From Thiothrix sp. (GTDB taxonomy: Bacteria; Pseudomonadota; Gammaproteobacteria; Thiotrichales; Thiotrichaceae): 64,000 nucleotides of DNA. Location of the stretch: the NCBI GenBank assembly GCA_008015155.1, contig SSFA01000019.1, forward strand, positions 1 to 64,000. The letters are read 5' to 3'. Under the pieces are notes generated by a model. The model was not told the origin of the DNA and made no database searches. It worked only from the letters and a program-made list of their open reading frames with translations. A program made the translations under genes and the position numbers. Shown one piece after another: positions 33,422 through 42,913 of this stretch (the first letter of the stretch is position 1; every line of letters begins with the position of its first letter).

Positions 33422-35370
33422 AGAATATGCTCCATTTGTAACTGATATAAAGTCGCCACATCGCGCGCGGTGCGAATAATATCGCCTTGGGTCGCTTCGC
33501 CCCCCACCTCCAATGCAAATTGTAAAGCCACCAGCCAACGCGCTAAATGCTGCTCGTCATTCTCGCCGTGATATTTTAAAAACCGATAGCAGCGTTCCGG
33601 CAAATTAAGTTGCTGTTTAATCAAAGGTAAAAGCCACGGCACAATGCGCTGACCCGTGCCTTCAATCATATAAATCCCACCCAGTAACCCAAAGGGATTG
33701 CGGGTTTTGGCTTTACGATACATATAACTATTTAAAGCTTCCCCACCCGCATTGCGTTGTAAGTCATGGATAGTGGCTACCTTACCGCCTGCTGCTTGGT
33801 AGTCTTCAAACAGGATTTTGAAATCAAATTGCTCATCATTGGCATGCTCGGTAATCAACTCCGCAAGCACTTGATAGGGTTCATCCAAATGCGCCACTGC
33901 CTCGCGCATCCATAAACTGCCTTCGCGTACCTGCGGAATCCATTGCGCCATCCATGTGACATAGTCAGTTTGGGTCAGTTTTCCAGCATTAATCTTTTCT
34001 ACCAAAGGCGTGCGCCAGATTTGCGAACGAAAATTATGCCAAATTTCCGCAAGCTCCAATAAAGTAGCTCGCACTTGTTGATTCATAGTAGTTTGAATCT
34101 GTGCCGGTGCTTGCGGTAGTTGCAGCTCGACAGACGTTCTAAAGGTGGATGAGGCTATGGGGTGTGGCGCTTGCAGGGTCGTTAACTCAACCACTTCCAA
34201 CATAAAATAGCTGACCGTAAACCGCCCCGACTCTGGCACAAAAGCAAAGATTTTTTGCCCTGCTTTCGGTGTGTGTGTGGTTAACCATTCCGACAGCATA
34301 ATGAAAATGGAAGCCGCCCCCGTATTTCCACAGGTTTTAAGATTGCTAAACCAGCGTTCGCGTGGAATCCCCAAACCTGCTGATTCCATCATCGCTTCAC
34401 AGGTTTTGCCCAAAGCCTCAGACGAGTAATGGCATAAAAAGGTATCCACCTCAGAAGGCTTCACCCACCCCCCTTGCACTAAACCCGCATATTCATGTAC
34501 AGCAACTTCAAACAAATTAGGCAATAAACGTAAATTTTGGCGTAAGGCAAAATAGCCCGCCGCTTCCGCCTCTGCCACTGAGGGAAAATCTAAATAAGAA
34601 GCATCAGCTCCGTAATCAGGATTTTGTTCTTTAGCGCGGTGGCTGCCCTGCCCAAATTGCATACAAACTGGATAATCACCCGAAAAGGATTTGGCGTGCA
34701 CCCAATTGAGTTTTAAAGCTAAACCTTGTTGCGTTAAAGTGGTGTGGGCAGCCTGACCGAGAACTTGCTGAGCATTAGCCAAGAGCACAGCGCCAGCTCC
34801 ATCTGATAACATCCAGCGTAAAAAATGCGCCTCAAAATCCACTGGGTTTTGCTTAGCAAAGCGTGAGCTTTTAAAGATACGCGATGGCATTTCGGCTGCA
34901 ACCACTAGGGCTAAGCTTTGCTCAGGATTTTGGCTTAAGGATTGCGCTGCGTCTTTTAAAGCTACCACACTGGAGGCACAAATCCCTTGATGGCTATGAG
35001 TTTCCATCGGGGGGGCATGTAAGGCACCCTGAATCATATTCGCCACCCCCGGCATCATGACATCGCCACCTGAAGTCGCCGCAACTAATACATCAATATC
35101 CGCTAAGTTAACTTGAGCTTGTTTCAAACAAATTTGCACCGCTTGACAGGCCAATTCGGTATGGCTAATAAGCGTTTTGCCTTCAGGATCAATCGCATAA
35201 TAGCGCGTTTGAATCCCGTTTTCGCCTAAGACGCGCTGCTTGATACGCTTGGAGTTTTGATCAATCGGCGCCACAAAGCTGTCAATTGCTTCATTATTAA
35301 CCGGATGACCGGGTAAGTAATGACTAGCGGCTAAGAGATAAATATCGTTGAAAAAGGTGGGTGCAATCAT
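33418..35370 (-). CDS. Fusion of 3-oxoacyl-ACP synthase III-like and heme-oxygenase-like oxidase domains
   Basis: A 650-residue bifunctional protein. Residues 1-395 form a thiolase-fold KASIII domain with the full catalytic triad: Cys131 (HQGICASSV), His314 (FLCHYSSEAL) and Asn349 (KTCGNTGAAS). Residues about 430-645 form a heme-oxygenase-like metal-oxidase domain with LITEHANDE (504-512), MIEGTG (569-573) and HGENDEQH (His601, Asp605, His608). The last spacing matches the ligand set of CADD-type di-iron oxidases. KASIII enzymes condense acyl starters; such oxidases modify acids or amino acids. The product is unknown. Only the 311-residue gene is co-transcribed. Confidence 0.88.
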   Translation of the reverse strand: MIAPTFFNDIYLLAASHYLPGHPVNNEAIDSFVAPIDQNSKRIKQRVLGENGIQTRYYAIDPEGKTLISHTELACQAVQICLKQAQVNLADIDVLVAATSGGDVMMPGVANMIQGALHAPPMETHSHQGICASSVVALKDAAQSLSQNPEQSLALVVAAEMPSRIFKSSRFAKQNPVDFEAHFLRWMLSDGAGAVLLANAQQVLGQAAHTTLTQQGLALKLNWVHAKSFSGDYPVCMQFGQGSHRAKEQNPDYGADASYLDFPSVAEAEAAGYFALRQNLRLLPNLFEVAVHEYAGLVQGGWVKPSEVDTFLCHYSSEALGKTCEAMMESAGLGIPRERWFSNLKTCGNTGAASIFIMLSEWLTTHTPKAGQKIFAFVPESGRFTVSYFMLEVVELTTLQAPHPIASSTFRTSVELQLPQAPAQIQTTMNQQVRATLLELAEIWHNFRSQIWRTPLVEKINAGKLTQTDYVTWMAQWIPQVREGSLWMREAVAHLDEPYQVLAELITEHANDEQFDFKILFEDYQAAGGKVATIHDLQRNAGGEALNSYMYRKAKTRNPFGLLGGIYMIEGTGQRIVPWLLPLIKQQLNLPERCYRFLKYHGENDEQHLARWLVALQFALEVGGEATQGDIIRTARDVATLYQLQMEHIL

Positions 35371-35483
35371 GGCTTGAGCATTTTAGTTAACAGGATGAAC
35401 TCAGGTTAACTAAGCTAGCTGAACCCAACAAGAATACGTTTAAGAAGTTGCGGCGGATACGACCAGAGGTAGCAGAAAAATAG

Positions 35484-35515
35484 AAAAAAAGGCGCTGCTA
35501 TAACAACAGCGCCTT
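35484..35515 (-). terminator. Intrinsic terminator of the soxBDAG operon
   Basis: On the minus strand AAGGCGCTG pairs with CAGCGCCTT around a nine-base loop, followed by a run of T. It begins 18 bp after the soxG stop. Confidence 0.88.
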
Positions 35516-35532
35516 GTTAGCAAGGTTGCTTG

Positions 35533-36093
35533 CTATCTAAACTCGCGCGAACTTGCTTCTAACACATTAAAAGCATAATCCGCGAATGACCAACGAACCA
35601 TCAAATAAACGCTATTGGCATCGAGCCGATAAATCACTGCTGAAGCCTTAGAAAACAGGGTGGAAACAACCTTGCCTTCGCTTAGATACCTTGAGCAGTC
35701 ATAAACACAGTTTTTCGCCAGTACATCGTACCGGTACTCACCTGAAAGCTTTAGTAAGGAATACCCCCCTGAATTATCCACCACTGCCGAAAAAACACCA
35801 TTTAAAGCTGCTTTTGCATCTTTAATAAAGGCATCTTTTTGACTGAGAGCTAAAGTCACTAAATATTCATCGGGGCTAATCCACTTAACTAGTTTAGTAT
35901 CTAATGAACCAGTTATGCCTAAAGCATTTGGCAATTGAATGCCTAATTTACTTAAAGCTTCAGCAGCGCCCGCTGTATTAGGGCGAATACGCAGTACTAC
36001 ATAGGCATAATCCCGCTCTTCACTGACTTGAAAGCCCTCACCGGATAAGGCATTAAAATCATGGCCTTCTAAAGCCGTCTCAAACTTCGCCAT
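35533..36093 (-). CDS. soxG: Sarcosine oxidase gamma subunit
   Basis: SoxG is the smallest GcvT-like subunit of heterotetrameric sarcosine oxidase. The 186-residue protein shows IQLPNALGITGSLDTKLVKWISPDEYLVTLAL, GGYSLLKLSGEYRYDVLAKNCVYDC and the C-terminal RWSFADYAFNVLEASSREF, all conserved in SoxG. The start overlaps soxA by 14 bp, and a terminator follows the stop. It is the last gene of soxBDAG. Confidence 0.92.
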   Translation of the reverse strand: MAKFETALEGHDFNALSGEGFQVSEERDYAYVVLRIRPNTAGAAEALSKLGIQLPNALGITGSLDTKLVKWISPDEYLVTLALSQKDAFIKDAKAALNGVFSAVVDNSGGYSLLKLSGEYRYDVLAKNCVYDCSRYLSEGKVVSTLFSKASAVIYRLDANSVYLMVRWSFADYAFNVLEASSREFR

Positions 36094-39046
36094 CCATTTT
36101 CTCCTTGCCTTGATCGTAGAACACGCTATCAGCGATAGTCACCGGAATTACTTCATAAGATAAAGGCTTGGCATAAATCTTGGTCCCTATCAGATCTAAG
36201 CCACCTTTTACGACTGCCAGCGCAATCGAGCGTCCCAGCACTGGGCTAAAATAACTTGAAGTAACATGCCCAATCATGGCTTTACTGCCGGTTTCTGCCA
36301 CCAATTGGCAGCCTTCATTCAAGACCTTATTCGGATCATCTGTGAGGAGGCCCACGAGTTGTTTACGGCCAGCACGGGCGGTATCGCTACGGGTTAAGGC
36401 TCGTTGCCCCAAGAATGGATAAGGTTTATTCAAGGCAACCGCCCAAGCCATATTCGCATCATAGGGTGTGATAGAGCCATCAGTATCTTGGCCAACAATC
36501 ACATAACCTTTTTCCGCGCGTAGGACGTGCATGGTTTCTGTGCCATATGGAGTAATATTAAATTCCTTGCCCGCTTCCATCACACTATCCCAGAGGAAGC
36601 GCCCATAGTTGGCTTGTACATTAATTTCATAAGACAATTCGCCCGAGAAACTAATCCGCATGATCCGCGCTGGAATTCCACAAACCGTAGCTTCGCGCCA
36701 ATCCATGAAGGGGAAATTAGCTGCGCTGAAATCGACATCTTTGCAGAGCTTTTCCATTAAGCGGCGGGCTTTCGGGCCAACAACGCCGGTAGTTGACCAA
36801 TGATCCGTAACACTAGTGAGATAGACATTTAGATCAGGCCATTCGGTTTGTAGCCAAGTTTCTAAATGCGTATAGATGCGTGCTGCACCGCCAGTGGTGG
36901 TGGTCATTAAGAAATGGGTATCACTAATACAAGCTGTGACACCATCATCAATGATCATGCCATTTTCGTCGCACATTAAACCGTAGCGACATTTACCCGG
37001 CGCAAGTTTAGCCCAGTTATTCGTATACACGCGCGCTAGGAATTCACGCGCATCAGGGCCTTGAATATCGATTTTGCCTAAGGTTGAGGCATCCATTATG
37101 CCGAGGCTATTGCGCACAGCTAAGCATTCACGCGCGACCGCTTGATGCATATCCTCAGAGCCTTGCGGGAAATACCAAGGACGCATCCATTGACCCACAA
37201 CTTCAAACTCTGCACCCTTAGCGAGATGCGAAGCTTGCATAGGCGTGAAGCGTTGTGCATCCGAATGAATACCCACTTCACTACCCGCCAATACGCCCAT
37301 CGTCACGGGGGTATACATCGGGCGGAAAGTCGTAGTCCCCACTTCTTCAATGGGTAGATTCATGACTTTAGCCGCGACTGCAATCCCGTTTACATTCCCC
37401 GTTTTGCCTTGATCAGTACCGAAACCTAAAGCAGTGTAACGCTTAATATGTTCAATCGAGCGGTAATTTTCGAGAATCGCTAGTTCAATATCCGAGGCTT
37501 TCACATCGTTTTGCATATCAAGGAACACTTTATCGCGCCCTAAATCAGGACAAATAAAGTCTGCAACCTTTAATAGCTTGGGTGCTGCTGCAGGATTGGC
37601 AGCTTGCCCAGCTGCTAATAAACCGACATATTCGCCTTCTGCTGCCGCCCCTTGCCAATCACTATGCCCATTCACACTCCCTGCTACATAGCGGTCTGCT
37701 TTATCACAAGCGGGCAAGAAAGCTTGATACTCTCTTGAAAACCAAGGCTTAGAACCCGTATGACAGTCTAAATGCACCAGTGGGCTAAAGCCGCCCGAAC
37801 AAGCAATCAGATCACAAGTCAAGGTTTCAGTAGCATTACCTACAACCCAACCATGAGTCTCGTTGTAGGCAGTTTTGGCAATTAAAGCCTGTTCGACCTG
37901 ATCACGGCCTTCAGCTTTAACAATCGTATAGCCTTGCTTAACAATCACACCGATTTTCGTCAAATCGCTGGCATCATAACCTAAGCGGCAATCAACCACG
38001 GTAGGGCGTGTACCAGCTTTCACTAAATCCCGTGCTACATCATAGATACTGTCATTATTCCCAACGACTACGGGCTTACTACCACAGAGTACCGAATATT
38101 CGTGCTGATAACGACTAACCGCACTCGCTAACATCACACCAGGCAAATCATTATTGGCAAACATGAGCGGACGTTCGTGGCTGCCCGTCGCTAAAATTAC
38201 TTTATTCGCTCGAATCCGATGTAAACGCTGACGCGACTGCTTAGGATTACGCGCCCCAATCGTCAAATGATCTTGGCGACGCTCTAAGGCTAACAGCAAA
38301 TTGAAATCATGTAGGGCATAAGCGGTGGTACGTACTAGAATTTTGACTTGTGGATGGGCTTCTAAAGCAGCGCGGGTTTGCTTAAACCACTCAAGTGCAG
38401 CCGGATCGCGCCCCATATCAACAACGAGTTCACCGCCTAACTGAGAACGCTCATCAATCAATAACACACTAGCGCCTGCATTCGCCGCAGCCAAAGCAGC
38501 CGCTAAGCCAGCAGCACCGCCCCCCACCACCGCGACATCCACTTGTTGATTATAATGATCATAAGTTTCTGCATCAGGTTGACTGGGTGCTGTCGCAAAA
38601 CCAGCTAATTTACGCAGCTGCTCTTCGTATTTCGGCCATAAGGAAGCAGGCGACATAAAGGTTTTATAATAAAAACCAGCACCCATGAAACGATGGAAAG
38701 GCTTGAGCCAAGCACGCAAATCTTCGTTAAGGGATGGAATACCGCTGGCTGCTTTAGCCACAAGCTCTGGATAAATTTCAACTTCAGTCGCGCGCGCATT
38801 AGGCACGTGATAACCCGTGTCCGGCTCAAGGATCACCAGAGCATTCGGCTCTTCTACACCCGCTGCCATAATGCCGCGTTGACGGCCATATTTGAAACTA
38901 CGCCCAACTAACTTCACGCCATTCGCTAATAAAGCAGAAGCTAAGGTATCACCCGCGTAGCCGTTGTAATGTGCACCTTGCCAAGAGAATTCAATTTCTT
39001 TTGAGCGATCAATCCGCTCATTAGCTTGTCTGTATAAGCGCTTCAT
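36080..39046 (-). CDS. soxA: Sarcosine oxidase alpha subunit
   Basis: SoxA carries the NAD site and the folate-binding module that traps the methyl group as 5,10-methylene-THF. The 988 residues comprise an N-terminal ferredoxin-like part (GAHYNGYAGDTLASALLANGVKLVGRSFKYGRQRG), a Rossmann domain (VAVVGGGAAGLAAALAAANAGASVLLIDE, about 172-200), a second nucleotide-binding region, and a C-terminal GcvT-type aminomethyltransferase half starting at about residue 600 (MRPWYFPQGSEDMHQAVARECLAVRNSLGIMDAS...). Length and order match known SoxA. It overlaps soxD by 4 bp. Confidence 0.96.
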   Translation of the reverse strand: MKRLYRQANERIDRSKEIEFSWQGAHYNGYAGDTLASALLANGVKLVGRSFKYGRQRGIMAAGVEEPNALVILEPDTGYHVPNARATEVEIYPELVAKAASGIPSLNEDLRAWLKPFHRFMGAGFYYKTFMSPASLWPKYEEQLRKLAGFATAPSQPDAETYDHYNQQVDVAVVGGGAAGLAAALAAANAGASVLLIDERSQLGGELVVDMGRDPAALEWFKQTRAALEAHPQVKILVRTTAYALHDFNLLLALERRQDHLTIGARNPKQSRQRLHRIRANKVILATGSHERPLMFANNDLPGVMLASAVSRYQHEYSVLCGSKPVVVGNNDSIYDVARDLVKAGTRPTVVDCRLGYDASDLTKIGVIVKQGYTIVKAEGRDQVEQALIAKTAYNETHGWVVGNATETLTCDLIACSGGFSPLVHLDCHTGSKPWFSREYQAFLPACDKADRYVAGSVNGHSDWQGAAAEGEYVGLLAAGQAANPAAAPKLLKVADFICPDLGRDKVFLDMQNDVKASDIELAILENYRSIEHIKRYTALGFGTDQGKTGNVNGIAVAAKVMNLPIEEVGTTTFRPMYTPVTMGVLAGSEVGIHSDAQRFTPMQASHLAKGAEFEVVGQWMRPWYFPQGSEDMHQAVARECLAVRNSLGIMDASTLGKIDIQGPDAREFLARVYTNNWAKLAPGKCRYGLMCDENGMIIDDGVTACISDTHFLMTTTTGGAARIYTHLETWLQTEWPDLNVYLTSVTDHWSTTGVVGPKARRLMEKLCKDVDFSAANFPFMDWREATVCGIPARIMRISFSGELSYEINVQANYGRFLWDSVMEAGKEFNITPYGTETMHVLRAEKGYVIVGQDTDGSITPYDANMAWAVALNKPYPFLGQRALTRSDTARAGRKQLVGLLTDDPNKVLNEGCQLVAETGSKAMIGHVTSSYFSPVLGRSIALAVVKGGLDLIGTKIYAKPLSYEVIPVTIADSVFYDQGKEKMDGEV

Positions 39047-39315
39047 GCTTGCTCCTTATAGGACTCAAAGGTGCGTACCGCGTAAATTTCATTGGTCACA
39101 TTATTGCGCTCAACTACAAATAACTTACGGCAACCGGCACTATGTGCCCATTGCTCTACTACTCGGCCTTTCGGGTTAGTGCGATTAAACACATAATCAC
39201 CCCATTGCTCATCCGTACAATCTAAACCGGGGCGTTGAATAAAAGCCTCTCCAGCGCAGCGATACTCTTGTTCATCACGCAGCTCGCCACAATAGGGGCA
39301 ATGAATTAAAAACAT
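39043..39315 (-). CDS. soxD: Sarcosine oxidase delta subunit
   Basis: SoxD is a small zinc-binding structural subunit. The 90-residue protein has the zinc ligands in CPYCGELRDEQEYRCAGEAF near the N-terminus and the conserved YVFNRTNPKGRVVEQWAHSAGCRKLFVVERN block. It starts 11 bp after soxB and overlaps soxA by 4 bp. Confidence 0.95.
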   Translation of the reverse strand: MFLIHCPYCGELRDEQEYRCAGEAFIQRPGLDCTDEQWGDYVFNRTNPKGRVVEQWAHSAGCRKLFVVERNNVTNEIYAVRTFESYKEQA

Positions 39316-39326
39316 GCGAAGCCTCC

Positions 39327-40586
39327 TTAATGTGCCACAGCAGCAGCGCCGTGCTCATCAATTAGAGCACCGGTCACAAAGCGATTAATATGGAAAGGTG
39401 CAGCCAGTGGATGGGGCTTATCTTGACCAATAGTATGCGCGAATACATTGCCAGAGCCTGGGGTAGCCTTAAAGCCACCTGTTCCCCATCCACAGTTGAA
39501 ATATAAGCCTTGAACTTGCGGAATTGGGCTAATAATCGGGCAAGCGTCTGGGCATACATCCACTATCCCCCCCCATTGACGATTCAAACGTACCCGCGAG
39601 AAAATCGGGAAGAGTTCAATAATCGCTGAGGCACAATGGTCGATAATATGGGGGCTGCCCCGTTGAGAGTAACCAGAATAAGGATCAAGACCTGCACCGA
39701 TGACTAAATCACCTTTATCCGATTGACTCACATAGCCATGCACTGCGTTAGACATGACTACCGTATGCAAGACTGGCTTCATAGGTTCAGACACAAATGC
39801 CTGCAGAGGATGACTAGTAACAGGTAAACGAAAACCTGCCATACCTGCTAATACGGAAGAATGCCCCGCAGTGACACAACCGACACGATCCGCTTTAATA
39901 TAACCACGTGAGGTTTGTAAGCCTTTCATGCGCCCGCCTTCGATATCCATCGCTTGCACTTCGCAGTTCTGGATAATATCGACACCCTGTTTCGCCGCAG
40001 CACGGGCAAAACCCCAAGCGACTGCATCATGGCGCGCTACGCCTCCACGTGGTTGGCAAGAAGCCCCCATCACGGGATAGCGTACATGCTTACCAGTTTC
40101 CAGAATCGGAATACGCTCTTTAAGCTCAGCGACACTGACAATTTCTGCATCGACGCCATTCAGCATATTGGCATTCACACGCCGTTCAATATCGCGCATA
40201 TCCTGTAAAGTGTGACCTAGGTTATACACTCCGCGCTGACTGAACATGACGTTGAAATTCAGATCATTGCTTAAGCCTTCCCAAAGCTTCATGGAGTGCT
40301 CGTACAGATTGGTCGCTTCGTCCCACAGATAGTTAGAACGAACGATGGTGGTATTGCGTCCTGTATTGCCGCCACCAATCCAACCTTTTTCAAGTACGGC
40401 TACACGAGTGCCGGGAAAATCGCGCGCTAAATAATAGGCCGTTGCTAAGCCATGTCCACCACCGCCTACGATAATGACATCGTAAGCCGCTTTAGGGCTA
40501 ACCTCTGGCCAAGCTGCTGGCCATTGTTTTTGTCCGCTGAGGCCAGCCTTAAAGACCTCCAGCCAAGAATACTTCATGAATGCCAC
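39327..40586 (-). CDS. soxB: Sarcosine oxidase beta subunit
   Basis: SoxB oxidises the N-methyl group of sarcosine using non-covalent FAD and covalent FMN. The 419-residue protein shows the dinucleotide motif [21 protein letters not shown] (about 35-55), [20 protein letters not shown], the FMN-histidine region [16 protein letters not shown] and a C-terminal [16 protein letters not shown]. It is the first gene of soxBDAG, which converts sarcosine to glycine, hydrogen peroxide and a one-carbon unit. The operator at 40620-40637 lies 34 bp upstream. Confidence 0.96.
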   Translation of the reverse strand: MAFMKYSWLEVFKAGLSGQKQWPAAWPEVSPKAAYDVIIVGGGGHGLATAYYLARDFPGTRVAVLEKGWIGGGNTGRNTTIVRSNYLWDEATNLYEHSMKLWEGLSNDLNFNVMFSQRGVYNLGHTLQDMRDIERRVNANMLNGVDAEIVSVAELKERIPILETGKHVRYPVMGASCQPRGGVARHDAVAWGFARAAAKQGVDIIQNCEVQAMDIEGGRMKGLQTSRGYIKADRVGCVTAGHSSVLAGMAGFRLPVTSHPLQAFVSEPMKPVLHTVVMSNAVHGYVSQSDKGDLVIGAGLDPYSGYSQRGSPHIIDHCASAIIELFPIFSRVRLNRQWGGIVDVCPDACPIISPIPQVQGLYFNCGWGTGGFKATPGSGNVFAHTIGQDKPHPLAAPFHINRFVTGALIDEHGAAAVAH

Positions 40587-40608
40587 TCCGATTCGTGCGA
40601 ATGAGCTA

Positions 40609-40637
40609 GATTAGAGCTGATTGACTAGTCAGTCAAT
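40609..40637 (-). promoter_or_regulatory. soxB promoter with overlapping operator
   Basis: At 40620-40637 the seven-base inverted repeat ATTGACT/AGTCAAT is separated by four bases, using the same half-sites as the purU palindrome. On the minus strand a -35 box TTGACT lies inside the operator and a candidate -10 TAATCT follows at 17 bp. Binding there would block RNA polymerase, which fits a repressor released by a betaine-pathway ligand. Confidence 0.6.
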
Positions 40638-40755
40638 TGTGCTTTATCCAAGATATAAAGGAAAAATTACTAAGCTTTTGGATATTTTGTTTCTCTACCT
40701 AAGTTTTTTACTATATTAAGCTAATTTTATCGCTAGCTATTTTCGTAGAAATCTG

Positions 40756-41358
40756 ATGAATAATTCAAACACTATTAAAAATATTTGTGTTTATTGCGGT
40801 TCTAGTTACGGACGCCAAGCCATCTATACTGAAACGGCACAAGCTCTAGGTGAGTTACTCGCAGAGCGTGGACTTGGATTAATTTATGGAGGCGCTAAAG
40901 TTGGCCTCATGGGTGTGGTCGCGGATGCAGCTCTAAGCAAAGGTGGACAAGTCACTGGCGTAATCCCTGATTCTTTAGTGAATCATGAAGTGGCGCACGA
41001 AGGTCTCACTGAGTTAATTATTACCGACTCCATGCATACTCGCAAAATGCGTATGGCGGAATTAGCGGATGCTTTTATTGCCTTACCGGGTGGCTGGGGT
41101 ACGCTAGATGAACTGTTTGAAGTCCTTACTTGGGCACAATTAGGCTTTCACAACAAACCTTGTGGTCTACTTAATGTGGCAGGTTATTACGCAGGTTTGC
41201 AGCAATTTTTCAAGCATACCGTTGATGAAGCCTTTGTGCGTAGTTCCAATTACGAACTGCTGTTGATTGAAAATGAACCAGCCGTTTTGCTAGATCGGTT
41301 CCTGAACTATCAAAGCCACTCTAGCCCAAAATGGATTAAGCCTCCCACAGAGCTGTAG
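40756..41358 (+). CDS. LOG family protein (nucleoside monophosphate phosphoribohydrolase)
   Basis: LOG proteins cleave adenosine or cytokinin monophosphates to base plus ribose 5-phosphate. The 200-residue protein has a Rossmann-like fold with VYCGSSYGRQAIYTETAQALGELLAERGLGLIYGGAKVGLMG and the signature PGGWGTLDELFEVLTW; SMHTRKMRM provides the conserved Arg/Lys. In bacteria the physiological substrate is usually undetermined. It stands alone between the sox promoter and the NADH dehydrogenase gene. Confidence 0.93.
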   Translation: MNNSNTIKNICVYCGSSYGRQAIYTETAQALGELLAERGLGLIYGGAKVGLMGVVADAALSKGGQVTGVIPDSLVNHEVAHEGLTELIITDSMHTRKMRMAELADAFIALPGGWGTLDELFEVLTWAQLGFHNKPCGLLNVAGYYAGLQQFFKHTVDEAFVRSSNYELLLIENEPAVLLDRFLNYQSHSSPKWIKPPTEL

Positions 41359-41455
41359 AGCTATTTTATAGCTAGACAGTAGTAGGCTTAAATTGAGCAG
41401 TATTTTTTACCCAAGCTGATCTAGGTTATGCTGGGTTAATTTAGGTTCTAAACAC

Positions 41456-42796
41456 ATGCAAATTAAAAATGCAGAAGACACTGGATTGCATCGAATTGTT
41501 ATTGTAGGTGGTGGCGCTGGTGGCTTAGAGCTAGCCACTCGACTGGGCGATAAGCTCGGTAAGCACAAACGAGCGCATATCACCCTCATTGATAAAAATC
41601 GTACTCATATCTGGAAGCCTATGCTACATGAGATTGCTTCAGGCCGGATGGATTACACCCTGCATGAAATCGATTATCTCGCTCAAGCCCATTGGCATCA
41701 TTTTCACTATCGAATTGGTGCGCTAACTGGGCTGGATCGAACTCAAGGTCTTGTACATATCGATGCGTATACGGATAGTGAGGGTGAGCTAATCACTCCA
41801 GAACGGAGTATTCCTTATGATACTTTAGTACTTGCACTGGGTAGCCGAACTAATGATTTTAATATTCCCGGTGTCGCTGAGCATGCGATCGAGATGGATA
41901 CTGCTGCTCAGGCTGAGCATTTCCATCAAAAGCTCGTCAATGCTTGTATTCGCGCCCACGCGCAAATTGAGCCTTTGCAGCCTTATCAATTACAAGTAGC
42001 CATCATTGGCGCTGGCGCGACGGGTGTGGAATTAGCCGCAGAACTACACAAAAGTATTCGCACCTTAGTCAAATATGGCTTAGACCGGATTGAAGCTGAT
42101 CGTGATGTACATCTGAATTTAATCGAAGCCGCCCCGCGCATTCTTCCCGGCTTACCTGAGCGTATTTCTGCCGATGCAGCACGTATTCTTGAACGCCTTA
42201 AAGTGAATACGCGCACCCAAGCGCGGGTCGCAGCGGTGCATGAACACAGCGTTGAGCTAAGCACTGGTGAACAGATTCCAGCCGAATTAATTGTTTGGGC
42301 TGCAGGCATTCGCGCACCAGCTGTACTCAAAAACTTAGATGGCTTAGAAAGCAATGCTATTAATCAGCTCTTGGTAACAACAACCCTACAAACTACCCTT
42401 GATGAAAATATTTTCGGCTTAGGTGACTGTGCTTCGGTGGATTGGCTGGAGCATGACCCACCCATCAAAGTACCTCCGCGCGCCCAAGCAGCCCATCAAC
42501 AGGCTATGCACTTAACTAAACAATTGCAGCGGCGCTTAGCAGGCCAGCGTGTAGAAGCTTTCTATTATCAAGATTTCGGCTCTTTAGTTTCACTTGGAAA
42601 AAACTGGGCCGTGGGTGGTTTAATGGGCAATATTGCCCGTGGTACCTTATTTGTTGAAGGCTATATTGCTCGCTTTATGTACAATATGTTGTATAAAAAG
42701 CATCAATTAGGTCTGCACGGCTTTTGGAAAACAGCAATAGAAACTGTCTCTAGCCTATTAAGGCGCACTACCACCCCGAGCATTAAATTACATTAA
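41456..42796 (+). CDS. ndh: Type II NADH dehydrogenase (NDH-2)
   Basis: NDH-2 passes electrons from NADH to quinone without pumping protons. The 446-residue flavoprotein has an FAD motif VIVGGGAGGLELATRLGDKLG (about 15-35), the NADH motif VAIIGAGATGVELAAELHK (about 180-198), IFGLGDCASVDW and a C-terminal amphipathic membrane-binding part. It lacks any membrane helix, as expected for this monotopic enzyme. A strong hairpin follows the gene. Confidence 0.93.
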   Translation: MQIKNAEDTGLHRIVIVGGGAGGLELATRLGDKLGKHKRAHITLIDKNRTHIWKPMLHEIASGRMDYTLHEIDYLAQAHWHHFHYRIGALTGLDRTQGLVHIDAYTDSEGELITPERSIPYDTLVLALGSRTNDFNIPGVAEHAIEMDTAAQAEHFHQKLVNACIRAHAQIEPLQPYQLQVAIIGAGATGVELAAELHKSIRTLVKYGLDRIEADRDVHLNLIEAAPRILPGLPERISADAARILERLKVNTRTQARVAAVHEHSVELSTGEQIPAELIVWAAGIRAPAVLKNLDGLESNAINQLLVTTTLQTTLDENIFGLGDCASVDWLEHDPPIKVPPRAQAAHQQAMHLTKQLQRRLAGQRVEAFYYQDFGSLVSLGKNWAVGGLMGNIARGTLFVEGYIARFMYNMLYKKHQLGLHGFWKTAIETVSSLLRRTTTPSIKLH

Positions 42797-42807
42797 CCGT
42801 TTTAACA

Positions 42808-42838
42808 GTTTGCTTAGTTCGCTCAGAACTAAGCAAAC
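42808..42838. terminator. Strong hairpin after ndh
   Basis: GTTTGCTTAGTT (42808-42819) and AACTAAGCAAAC (42827-42838) form a perfect 12-bp stem with a seven-base loop, 12 bp after the ndh stop. The expected T-run is missing, so termination may be partial or the hairpin may protect the 3' end. Confidence 0.55.
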
Positions 42839-42913
42839 CACACCATCTATTTGGAACTGTGCTCCTTAAACTTGGTCTATAAATAATCAATTTTATAACA
42901 AGGATGCTATTCC

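Noticed and set aside
33422..33538. N-terminal extension of the 311-residue gene to an ATG at 33538
   Set aside because: It translates the 3' end of the upstream gene in another frame into Gly/Arg-rich sequence. The GTG in the GTGA overlap is a better start.
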